Origin: an uncultured Veillonella sp.
GTDB taxonomy: Bacteria; Bacillota; Negativicutes; Veillonellales; Veillonellaceae
Assembly: GCA_902477915.1 (NCBI GenBank)
Contig: CABSJA010000031.1
Location: 1 to 22,282, forward strand
Length of the DNA stretch: 22,282 bases
Direction: 5' to 3'
Below the pieces are notes generated by a model, which worked only from the letters and a program-made list of their open reading frames with translations, was not told the DNA's origin and searched no databases. Shown here piece by piece: positions 1-6,776 of the stretch (the stretch's first letter is position 1; each line of letters opens with the position of its first letter). The position numbers were made by a program, and so were the translations under genes.

Positions 1-1873
1 CATTGTAAAAGCCTACATAATCATGAGCCTTACTCTTTATTATAGCATAATTTAAAGGATTATATGTTTGTATAACAACACTGCCCGTTTTATCACCTCT
101 ACCAGCCCTACCAGAAGTCTGGGTAAGCAGATCAAAAGTTCGTTCAGATGCAGTATATACAGGAATATTTAAAACGGAATCAGCCGTTAAAATACCAACA
201 GCTGTTACATCTTTAAAGTCATGCCCTTTTGATACCATTTGAGTTCCCAATAAAATATCATATTTATGGGCCCCAAAATCATGTAAAATATCTTCTGCTA
301 ATTGCTTATTTTTTGTCACATCTTGATCAAGTCGAGCAATACGTGCAGATTTAAAGTGCCGTCGTAATTCTTCTTCAACCTTTTGTGTGCCTGAACCAAA
401 GAACTTAATACGTTTGCTATTACATTTTGGGCATACCGTAGGAATTGGTTCATGATGTTCACAATAGTGACAACGCAATTCCTCACCAGCTTGATGATAC
501 ACCATGGCCACATCACAATGTGGACACATAATGGTTTCCCCACAATCTCTACACATAACAAAGGTATTGTAACCACGTCTATTCAAAAGAATAATCATTT
601 GATTATGTTCATTCAATGTTTTTTGAATCAAGCTACTCATAGCATCAGAAAAAACAGAATAGTTGCCATGAAGAATTTCTTCCTTCATATCAACAATCGT
701 TACCTTTGGCATGGGTTGTTCAAAAATACGGTGCGGCAACTCTAGCAACTGATACTCTCCTTGCTTAGCTTTATAATAAGAAGTAACAGCTGGTGTAGCG
801 GAACCTAATATGACAGGACAACCATGTGCTTCTCCACGCCATAAGGCAACGTTACGGGCATGATAACGAACCATATCCTCTTGCTTATAAGATGTATCAT
901 GCTCTTCATCGACTACGATAAGACCAATATCCTCTGCTGGAGCAAAAACTGCTGATCGGGCACCAATAATAATATGACTATCCTTACGACGTAAACGCTC
1001 CCAGTTATTATTGCGTTGTTGGACCGTCAATTTACTATGAAATACTACAACTTCATCACCAAAGGTTTCTACAAAGCGTCGTACAATTTGATCTGTCAAA
1101 ATAATTTCTGGAACCAGTATAATAGCTGTCTTATCTTGACTTATACAGCGGGCTGTGGCTTTTAAATACAGTTGCGTTTTCCCACTACCTGTTACACCAT
1201 GCAATAAAAAGGTTTTATGTTGATGTGAATTCATCGCCTCTTGAATAGGCTCATATACCGCTTGTTGTGCATCAGTTAATGGTATATTGACTTCTTCTGT
1301 AAACAGTTCATCAAAGGTAGTCTTTGTAGCTTTAAATCTAGATTCAATGGTAATCCCCTGAGCTTCACTCACTTGTTTAATGACCATACGGGAAAATCCT
1401 TTGGCCAATAATAAAGCTTTTGATGCACCACCTACTTCAAGTAAATATTTGGCTAACTCTCGTTGCTTCTTTTTTCGCTCACTAAATTGTTCTATAGAAA
1501 AAGCAGGCGTAACAACAAGCCATTCTTCCTTAGGTGCTTCATAGGATTTAAGAGTTTTATTAACTGTAAACAAACGTAATGCATCGCCATAAGAGAATAA
1601 ATAATATTCATTTAAACGACGTGCAGTATCCATCATTTCAGGAGTAAACCACGGTTCATTGTCTAATACTTGAACAATATTTCGTAATTTAAATTCAGGG
1701 GGTTCTAATAATTCTTCATAACCAATTAGAATACCCTCTTCACGACTATTGCCTAATGGAATGAGTACACGTGTGCCAGGTAAGACATTCCCAAACTTTT
1801 CAGGCATTAAGTAGCTTAATGGTTTATGAAGTTGTTTAGCAGGTCTATTAATAATAACTTTTGCGACACGCAT
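1..1873 (-). CDS. priA: Primosomal replication restart helicase PriA (3' end cut by window edge)
   Basis: PriA is a superfamily 2 DNA helicase that recognises stalled forks and reloads the replisome. Reading the minus strand from ATG 1871-1873 gives about 624 codons without a stop, and the frame runs off the window. Visible elements are the N-terminal 3'-DNA-binding region (start MRVAKVIINRP), Walker A GVTGSGKT at residues 226-233, the DEEH box at 322-325, and eight zinc-binding cysteines (C441, C444, C450, C453, C468, C471, C481, C484). Firmicute PriA is roughly 800 residues, so perhaps 170-180 are missing. The start is supported by GAAAGGAA 7-8 bases upstream. It lies downstream of metK beyond a hairpin. 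In Bacillus priA follows coaBC directly, so the metK position is an insertion relative to that order. Identification is secure; only the C-terminus is unseen. Confidence 0.96.
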   Translation of the reverse strand, partial: MRVAKVIINRPAKQLHKPLSYLMPEKFGNVLPGTRVLIPLGNSREEGILIGYEELLEPPEFKLRNIVQVLDNEPWFTPEMMDTARRLNEYYLFSYGDALRLFTVNKTLKSYEAPKEEWLVVTPAFSIEQFSERKKKQRELAKYLLEVGGASKALLLAKGFSRMVIKQVSEAQGITIESRFKATKTTFDELFTEEVNIPLTDAQQAVYEPIQEAMNSHQHKTFLLHGVTGSGKTQLYLKATARCISQDKTAIILVPEIILTDQIVRRFVETFGDEVVVFHSKLTVQQRNNNWERLRRKDSHIIIGARSAVFAPAEDIGLIVVDEEHDTSYKQEDMVRYHARNVALWRGEAHGCPVILGSATPAVTSYYKAKQGEYQLLELPHRIFEQPMPKVTIVDMKEEILHGNYSVFSDAMSSLIQKTLNEHNQMIILLNRRGYNTFVMCRDCGETIMCPHCDVAMVYHQAGEELRCHYCEHHEPIPTVCPKCNSKRIKFFGSGTQKVEEELRRHFKSARIARLDQDVTKNKQLAEDILHDFGAHKYDILLGTQMVSKGHDFKDVTAVGILTADSVLNIPVYTASERTFDLLTQTSGRAGRGDKTGSVVIQTYNPLNYAIIKSKAHDYVGFYN

Positions 1874-1897
1874 ACACTATTTCCTTTCATTTATTAT

Positions 1898-1932
1898 AAA
1901 AGGTCTCAGTAGAAATTCTACTAAGACCTTTT
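1898..1932 (-). terminator. Hairpin terminator after metK
   Basis: A long inverted repeat (arms around AAAAGGTCT.AGTAGAA) with a short AT-rich loop lies 3 bases past the metK stop codon. On the minus strand it is followed by TTTTATAAT, a rather weak T-run. It separates metK from priA, so priA depends on read-through or on a promoter I cannot identify. Confidence 0.75.
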
Positions 1933-1935
1933 GTA

Positions 1936-3126
1936 TTATAAGCCAGCTTCAGCTTTTAAAATTGCTGCTTTGTCAGTACGTTCCCAAGGTAAATCTACAT
2001 CAGTTCTACCGAAGTGACCATATGCTGCAGTTTTGCGATAATGAGGTTTTAACAAATCAAGCATTTCAATAATACCTGCTGGACGAAGGTCGAAATGTTT
2101 CTTAACGAGTTCTTGAATTTTAGTTTCCTCAACATGACCTGTACCAAAAGTATCAACTAAGATAGATACAGGATGAGCAACGCCGATTGCGTAAGCAACT
2201 TGTACTTCACATTTATCAGCAAGACCTGCTGCAACAACGTTTTTAGCTACATAACGAGCAGCATATGCCGCAGAGCGGTCTACCTTAGATGGATCTTTAC
2301 CAGAGAAAGCACCGCCGCCATGACGAGCCATACCACCATAAGTATCTACGATAATTTTACGGCCAGTCAAACCAGCATCCCCATGAGGGCCACCGATTAC
2401 GAAACGGCCAGTTGGGTTGATGAAGTATTTTGTATTTTCATCAACAAATTCAGCAGGTAACGCTGCGTCGATAACAAAGCGTTTCAAATCTGCTTTAATT
2501 TGTTCTTGAGTTACTTCAGGACTATGTTGCGTAGAAATAACGATTGTATCAATACGTTTTGGTTTACCATCAACATATTCAACAGTAACTTGAGTTTTAC
2601 CATCTGGACGAAGGTATGTCAAAGTACCGTCTTTACGAACTTCTGTAAGACGACGGGATAAACGATGAGCCAAAGAAATAGGCATAGGCATTAGTTCAGG
2701 TGTTTCATTAGATGCATAACCAAACATCATACCTTGGTCACCAGCACCGATTTTATCAAGTGCTTCACCATTACCATCTTTAGATTCAAGAGCTTCATCA
2801 ACGCCCATAGCAATATCAGCAGATTGTTCATCAATAGAAACTAGAACACCACAAGTATCGCAGTCAAAACCAAATTTAGCACGTGTATAACCGATATCTC
2901 GAACAGTATCACGTACGATGCGAGGAATATCCACATATGTGTTTGTAGAAATTTCGCCTACTACATGAACTAAGCCAGTAGTAACTAAAGTTTCACAAGC
3001 TACACGAGCAGTTGGATCTTTTTCAATAATCGCATCCAAAACAGCATCAGAAATTTGGTCAGCTATTTTATCTGGATGGCCTTCAGTAACAGATTCAGAA
3101 GTAAAAAACATATGTTTTTCAGCCAT
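1936..3126 (-). CDS. metK: S-adenosylmethionine synthetase
   Basis: MetK makes S-adenosylmethionine from methionine and ATP in the cytoplasm, as a tetramer in known relatives. The 396-residue length is typical. Family signatures are present: ESVTEGHPDKIADQ near the N-terminus with the catalytic-site histidine H17, the GAGDQG hexapeptide at residues 127-132, and the glycine-rich GGGAFSGKD at 270-278. The ATG is preceded by a good AGGAGG about six bases upstream. The gene has its own promoter and SAM-I riboswitch (3143-3290), so it should be shut down when SAM is abundant. It is followed by a hairpin terminator and is therefore probably a single-gene unit. It sits between coaBC and priA, which are adjacent in Bacillus. 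Confidence 0.98.
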   Translation of the reverse strand: MAEKHMFFTSESVTEGHPDKIADQISDAVLDAIIEKDPTARVACETLVTTGLVHVVGEISTNTYVDIPRIVRDTVRDIGYTRAKFGFDCDTCGVLVSIDEQSADIAMGVDEALESKDGNGEALDKIGAGDQGMMFGYASNETPELMPMPISLAHRLSRRLTEVRKDGTLTYLRPDGKTQVTVEYVDGKPKRIDTIVISTQHSPEVTQEQIKADLKRFVIDAALPAEFVDENTKYFINPTGRFVIGGPHGDAGLTGRKIIVDTYGGMARHGGGAFSGKDPSKVDRSAAYAARYVAKNVVAAGLADKCEVQVAYAIGVAHPVSILVDTFGTGHVEETKIQELVKKHFDLRPAGIIEMLDLLKPHYRKTAAYGHFGRTDVDLPWERTDKAAILKAEAGL

Positions 3127-3142
3127 TTTATCCTCCTAATAC

Positions 3143-3172
3143 GAAAAAAAGCCTCTCATGTACTCATGAGAG
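3143..3172 (-). terminator. Riboswitch expression-platform terminator of metK
   Basis: Minus-strand arms CTCTCATG and CATGAGAG (3153-3172) with an AGTA loop are followed by GGC and a run of seven Ts. It lies between the SAM-I aptamer and the metK ribosome binding site, so it is the regulated, premature-termination structure. Part of its sequence (ATGAGTAC) can pair instead with the extreme 5' end of the leader. Confidence 0.88.
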
Positions 3173-3177
3173 ACCCT

Positions 3178-3274
3178 CCCATCTAACGACATTTGTCATA
3201 GGAATTAGCACCTTTTCCTCTTGGAATGGTTGCTGTAGCTTCACAGGGCCTATCCCTCCACTACTCTTGATGAG
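3178..3274 (-). ncRNA. SAM-I (S-box) riboswitch aptamer upstream of metK
   Basis: The minus strand shows the S-box hallmarks in order: CTCATCAAGAG, GGAGGGATAGGCCCTGTGAAGC, CAGCAACC, AAGGTGCTAATTCC, then a P4-like stem ending directly in GATGGG. P1 is best drawn as CTCATC (3269-3274) pairing with GATGGG (3178-3183), including one G-U pair. This element binds S-adenosylmethionine and, in known examples, favours a downstream terminator when SAM is bound. Its position directly before metK, the SAM synthetase gene, fits feedback control. Confidence 0.93.
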
Positions 3275-3284
3275 TTACAGAAAT

Positions 3285-3313
3285 ATTATAGTGTATTTAC
3301 ATTGATAAAGCAA
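3285..3313 (-). promoter_or_regulatory. Promoter of the metK riboswitch transcript
   Basis: On the minus strand, TTGCTT (3308-3313) and a perfect TATAAT (3285-3290) are spaced by 17 bases. This resembles a housekeeping sigma-A promoter. The predicted start near 3278 is only about four bases before P1 of the aptamer, which agrees with the riboswitch model. Confidence 0.75.
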
Positions 3314-3377
3314 GTCATTATTACATATCTTTCTATCAATTACAAACTACAAACATAAGATTCTCTCATGTATGGTG

Positions 3378-4571
3378 TTATTTATTTTTTACTAATTCCA
3401 CAACTTCTTTCATAATATTATGGGCCAATTCAGATTTTTTCATATTCGGCATTTCTTTTGGATCTTTATGAGGATATAAGAAGTATCCTTCATTTGTATC
3501 TACATTAAAGCCTGCATTAGATTTACTAACATCGTTTGCTACGAGCATATCTAAATTTTTTCTAGTAACCTTATCTTGACCATACTCGATTACATGTTCT
3601 GTTTCTGCTGCAAACCCCACAAGAATTTGATGTTTCTTTTTAGCACCTAAACCTTGTAGGATATCTGGATTTTTAACAAGTTCTAATGTCATGGACTCCA
3701 TTTTCTTTATTTTTTGTTCTGCCTTGTGAAGGACTCTAAAATCAGATACTGCTGCCGCCATGATAACCACATCTACCTCGCCATATCGAGATTCAACAGC
3801 ATTTTGCATAGATAAAGCAGAGTCAACAGGAACAAAATCTACTCCACTAGGTACAGCTAAAGATGTAGGAGCACTAACTAAAATAACATTAGCCCCCATG
3901 TGTGCTGCTTGTTCAGCAATGGCGTACCCCATTTTGCCGCTAGAACGATTCCCAATATAACGAACAGGATCGATATTTTCTTGCGTACCACCAGCTGTAA
4001 CAAGTACTGTGGTACCTTCAAGTTCATTAGATTTGCACATCTGCGATTCAAGCCATTCTACAATGGCTTCAGGCTCTGGTAGACGCCCTACACCTGTAAC
4101 ACCGCAAGCAAGCCAACCTTCAGCCGGTTCCATAATATGGTACCCCAAAGCCTGTAATCCTGCTAAATTTCGTTGCGTAATGGGATTATTATACATTTCT
4201 GTATTCATAGCAGGACAAAGATATTTTGGCGCCGTAGTAGCCATTATTGTTGTCGTTAGCATATCATCTGCAATACCGGCATAGATTTTGCCAATCACAT
4301 TTGCTGTAGCAGGTACAACCACATATGCATCTGCCCATGTTGCTAGTGCAATATGCTCCACATCCCATTGGTGTACTTGTTCAAACATGTCGATAGCTAC
4401 AGGATGTCCACTAATTTCACCAAATGTAAGTGGTGAAGCTATATGAGTGGCGTTTTCAGTCATAACAACCTTTACTTCAGCACCCTTTTTACGAAGTCGG
4501 CTTACTACTTCAATTGCCTTATACGCTGCAATACCTGCAGATACAGCGACAATGATATGTTTTCCGCGCAT
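3378..4571 (-). CDS. coaBC: Bifunctional phosphopantothenoylcysteine synthetase/decarboxylase
   Basis: This enzyme joins cysteine to 4'-phosphopantothenate (CoaB) and decarboxylates the product to 4'-phosphopantetheine (CoaC), two consecutive steps of CoA synthesis. The 397-residue protein has an N-terminal flavin-binding CoaC half (about 1-185) with catalytic H73, the PAMN motif at 120-123 and C156 in the substrate flap. The CoaB half starts around 186 with VTAGGTQENIDPVRYIGNRS, followed by AAAVSDFR near 272 and the KIKK motif. Both halves look intact. AAAAGGAG stands ahead of the ATG. It follows rpoZ, from which it is separated by a hairpin. coaD, the next CoA step, is elsewhere in the window at 9012-9503. 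Confidence 0.97.
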   Translation of the reverse strand: MRGKHIIVAVSAGIAAYKAIEVVSRLRKKGAEVKVVMTENATHIASPLTFGEISGHPVAIDMFEQVHQWDVEHIALATWADAYVVVPATANVIGKIYAGIADDMLTTTIMATTAPKYLCPAMNTEMYNNPITQRNLAGLQALGYHIMEPAEGWLACGVTGVGRLPEPEAIVEWLESQMCKSNELEGTTVLVTAGGTQENIDPVRYIGNRSSGKMGYAIAEQAAHMGANVILVSAPTSLAVPSGVDFVPVDSALSMQNAVESRYGEVDVVIMAAAVSDFRVLHKAEQKIKKMESMTLELVKNPDILQGLGAKKKHQILVGFAAETEHVIEYGQDKVTRKNLDMLVANDVSKSNAGFNVDTNEGYFLYPHKDPKEMPNMKKSELAHNIMKEVVELVKNK

Positions 4572-4588
4572 GTTCTTCTCCTTTTAAA

Positions 4589-4617
4589 AATTCCTTGTAT
4601 CAAGGATACAAGGAATT
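4589..4617 (-). terminator. Perfect 13-bp hairpin between rpoZ and coaBC
   Basis: The arms AATTCCTTGTATC and GATACAAGGAATT match over 13 base pairs around a three-base loop. On the minus strand five Ts follow, then immediately the coaBC ribosome binding site AAAAGGAG. It can act as an intrinsic terminator or attenuator inside the operon. Confidence 0.7.
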
Positions 4618-4625
4618 GATTAATC

Positions 4626-4841
4626 TTATTTAATGCCTTCTTTTGTGCGTTTATAAGTCACTTCACCTTCGGCAATTTCATAGAATGCCAAGGATACAGG
4701 CTTGTCAGTTGCATGTGTAGATTCAGCTAAGCATGGTTCGCCATCTGTTAATTCACGAGCACGTTTAGCTGCCAATGTTACCAAAGTATATTTACTATCT
4801 ACTTGATTTTCCAATTTTTTCAATGGAGGTTTTACCATCAT
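4626..4841 (-). CDS. rpoZ: RNA polymerase omega subunit
   Basis: Omega helps assemble RNA polymerase by holding the beta-prime subunit. The product is 71 residues and begins MMVKPPLKK. The core motif KYTLVTLAAKRARELTDG is characteristic of the family. A longer in-frame reading reaching 4973 exists, but it runs through gmk. The ATG at 4839-4841 is preceded by AAGGAGA at a normal distance (about 9 bases), and the alternative ATG three bases later is slightly less well placed. The gene starts four bases after the gmk stop codon, and the gmk-rpoZ-coaBC order matches Bacillus. Confidence 0.94.
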   Translation of the reverse strand: MMVKPPLKKLENQVDSKYTLVTLAAKRARELTDGEPCLAESTHATDKPVSLAFYEIAEGEVTYKRTKEGIK

Positions 4842-4845
4842 ACTA

Positions 4846-5475
4846 TCACTTCTCCTTAGACTCTTGATACTGTTTATAAATAAATTGAATTTGCTCTTTA
4901 TTACGACTAATCTTACAGGATTCTGCCCGTAAAATAGAAGCAACCTTCTCTGATGCCTCTCCGAGATCATCATTTACAACTATATAGTCATATCGATGAG
5001 CTAATGCCAATTCAGAACAAGCTAATGACAGCCGTTTATCAATAACTTCTTTCGCATCTGTACCGCGGTTATGTAAACGCTCAGATAACTCAGTTAAAGA
5101 CGGTGGCACTATATAAATAAATACAGCATCACTAAAACGTTCTTTTACTTGCATAGCACCTTGAATATCAATTTCTAACAGTACACTTTTACCTTCATCT
5201 AATAAATCCATTACATGTTGTTTCGGTGTACCGTAGTAATTATCATATACTTTTGCATATTCTAAAAAAGCATCTTCACTTAATAGAGATTCAAACTCTT
5301 CTTTTGAGCGAAAGAAATAATTGACCCCTTCCACTTCACCAACACGTGGTGCCCGTGTTGTCATAGAAACGGAATAAACTAGATTAGGCATTTCTTTTCG
5401 AATATTCGCACAAATCGTACCTTTACCTGCGCCAGATGGCCCGGATATAACGATTAATAATCCTCTGTCTGACAT
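4846..5475 (-). CDS. gmk: Guanylate kinase
   Basis: Gmk phosphorylates GMP to GDP with ATP, feeding GTP, dGTP and (p)ppGpp pools. The 209-residue protein has the P-loop GPSGAGKGT starting at residue 12 and the GMP-binding segment SVSMTTRAPRVGEVEGVNYF around residues 35-55, both intact. Length is normal. The ribosome binding site TAGGAG uses the stop codon of remA as its first bases, so translation of the two genes is probably coupled. gmk ends four bases before rpoZ. Confidence 0.97.
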   Translation of the reverse strand: MSDRGLLIVISGPSGAGKGTICANIRKEMPNLVYSVSMTTRAPRVGEVEGVNYFFRSKEEFESLLSEDAFLEYAKVYDNYYGTPKQHVMDLLDEGKSVLLEIDIQGAMQVKERFSDAVFIYIVPPSLTELSERLHNRGTDAKEVIDKRLSLACSELALAHRYDYIVVNDDLGEASEKVASILRAESCKISRNKEQIQFIYKQYQESKEK

Positions 5476-5483
5476 ATGTACTC

Positions 5484-5753
5484 CTATGATTCTACTGTAT
5501 CTTCGTCTACATCATATTGCACAAGTCGATGTGCTACGGTTTCTGGTTGAATTGCAGATAATACAATTTGACCACTATCCATAACTAATACAGCACGAGT
5601 CTTACGACCATATGTAGCATCAATGAGTAGGCCCTTGTCACGCGCATCTTGAACCATACGTTTTATCGGTGCAGATTCGGGACTAATAATAGCCATAACA
5701 CGGTTAGCAGATACCATATTACCAAAGCCTATATTCAATAACTGAATACTCAT
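5484..5753 (-). CDS. remA: RemA family DNA-binding regulator (DUF370)
   Basis: This 89-residue protein matches the RemA/YlzA family, with the conserved start MSIQLLNIGFGNMVSANRV followed by SPESAPIKR and YGRKTRAVLV. In Bacillus subtilis RemA is a DNA-binding activator of biofilm matrix and osmoprotection genes. Its targets in this organism are unknown. A strong TAGGAGGT precedes the ATG. It lies between yicC and gmk, as in Bacillus and many other Firmicutes. The family call is secure; the role in matrix control is knowledge from Bacillus only. Confidence 0.93.
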   Translation of the reverse strand: MSIQLLNIGFGNMVSANRVMAIISPESAPIKRMVQDARDKGLLIDATYGRKTRAVLVMDSGQIVLSAIQPETVAHRLVQYDVDEDTVES

Positions 5754-5767
5754 TTATGGACCTCCTA

Positions 5768-6649
5768 TTACTCTACATTCTGTACTTGTTCTCTAATTTT
5801 TTCTAACTCACATTTAAGTTGAACCACAAACTCTGTAATACTTGAATCCATAGCTTTGGAACCAATTGTATTCACTTCACGATTCATTTCTTGCAAAATA
5901 AAATCCACCTTACGACCGATGGAATTCTCATCTACAAGTGTGTTTTTTAATTGTACCACATGTGAGGTGAATCGGACAATCTCTTCCGTAATATCAGTCT
6001 TATCAGCCAGTAAAGCTATTTCCTGCAAAAAACGATCTTCACTGATACTCGCTTCCAAAGAAACTAAGTACTCTTGAATTTTACCTTTTATATGCTCGCG
6101 ATATGCTTCTACGGCTCCCGCCTTATTCTCATCAATATGTTTGATGACATTTTCTAATGTAGAGATACGTGATAATAAATCTTGTTCAATATGTTTACCT
6201 TCTACCGTACGCATTGCTATTAGAGCATCTAATGCTTGAGTTGTAGATTCTTTTACTATTTCTGAAAGAACATCTTCTGCAATCGGTGTATCTTGTTGTT
6301 GTATCCATTCGTTAGAAACAGAATTAACGGCTTGTAAAGGTACCTTTTTAGGATCATCATAAAACTCTTCTTGAACAAGTAATTCTTGTATCTGTTTTCT
6401 CAATACACTATTTATGGTAAAAGTTTTTGGTCTCTCCCCTGCATCTTGGATAGAAACCGATACTTCAACCTTACCGCGGGTAATTCGATCCTGTACTAAT
6501 CCGCGAATAATAGTTTCAAAAGGGTTTATTTGCTTTGGACTACGTATAAATAAATCAAGAAATCGCGCATTTACGGACTTTATTTCTACCGTGCAGGTAA
6601 TGCCATCTTTGGTTGCCGTGCCAGAACCAAAACCGGTCATACTTTTCAT
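5768..6649 (-). CDS. yicC: YicC/YloC family endoribonuclease
   Basis: The 293-residue protein opens with the YicC signature MKSMTGFGSG and carries the C-terminal DUF1732 motif FILQEMNREVNTIGSKA at about residues 251-267. Escherichia coli YicC has been shown to be an endoribonuclease involved in small-RNA turnover; the physiological substrate here is unknown. Length is standard. AAGGAGG stands seven bases before the ATG. It is the first gene of the yicC-remA-gmk-rpoZ-coaBC cluster and is divergent from rqcH, with a 127-base region between that probably holds promoters for both. Confidence 0.95.
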   Translation of the reverse strand: MKSMTGFGSGTATKDGITCTVEIKSVNARFLDLFIRSPKQINPFETIIRGLVQDRITRGKVEVSVSIQDAGERPKTFTINSVLRKQIQELLVQEEFYDDPKKVPLQAVNSVSNEWIQQQDTPIAEDVLSEIVKESTTQALDALIAMRTVEGKHIEQDLLSRISTLENVIKHIDENKAGAVEAYREHIKGKIQEYLVSLEASISEDRFLQEIALLADKTDITEEIVRFTSHVVQLKNTLVDENSIGRKVDFILQEMNREVNTIGSKAMDSSITEFVVQLKCELEKIREQVQNVE

Positions 6650-6688
6650 GTGATATCCTCCTTAGCAGTTTTTATTATTGTACCACGA

Positions 6689-6718
6689 ATTATACATTCC
6701 GTGTTTAAATACTAAGAA
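6689..6718 (-). promoter_or_regulatory. Candidate promoter for the yicC-remA-gmk-rpoZ operon
   Basis: A perfect TATAAT (6689-6694, minus strand) has only a weak -35 match, TTCTTA (6713-6718), 18 bases away. The location, about 40 bases before the first gene of the operon, is suitable. Confidence 0.4.
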
Positions 6719-6735
6719 TTATATGTACATTATGT

Positions 6736-6751
6736 TATACTAAACTATACT
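6736..6751 (+). promoter_or_regulatory. Candidate -10 elements for rqcH
   Basis: Two TATACT hexamers (6736-6741 and 6746-6751) lie 25-40 bases before the rqcH start. No convincing -35 box is visible for either, so the true promoter is unresolved. Confidence 0.3.
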
Positions 6752-6776
6752 TCTAAATAAAATTGAAAGGAGTACT

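Noticed and set aside
316..745. Open frames on both strands within priA
   Set aside because: Both overlap the conserved zinc-binding region of priA in other frames and have no recognisable product.
3160..3278. P1 of the SAM riboswitch drawn as ACTCAT with ATGAGT
   Set aside because: That pairing would exclude the terminator in the SAM-bound state, making an ON switch. GATGGG directly after P4 is the proper P1 partner, and the ACTCAT/ATGAGT pairing is better read as the antiterminator.
4626..4973. Longer 115-residue reading of rpoZ
   Set aside because: The extra 44 residues overlap the end of gmk and do not resemble omega; a good ribosome binding site supports the start at 4841.
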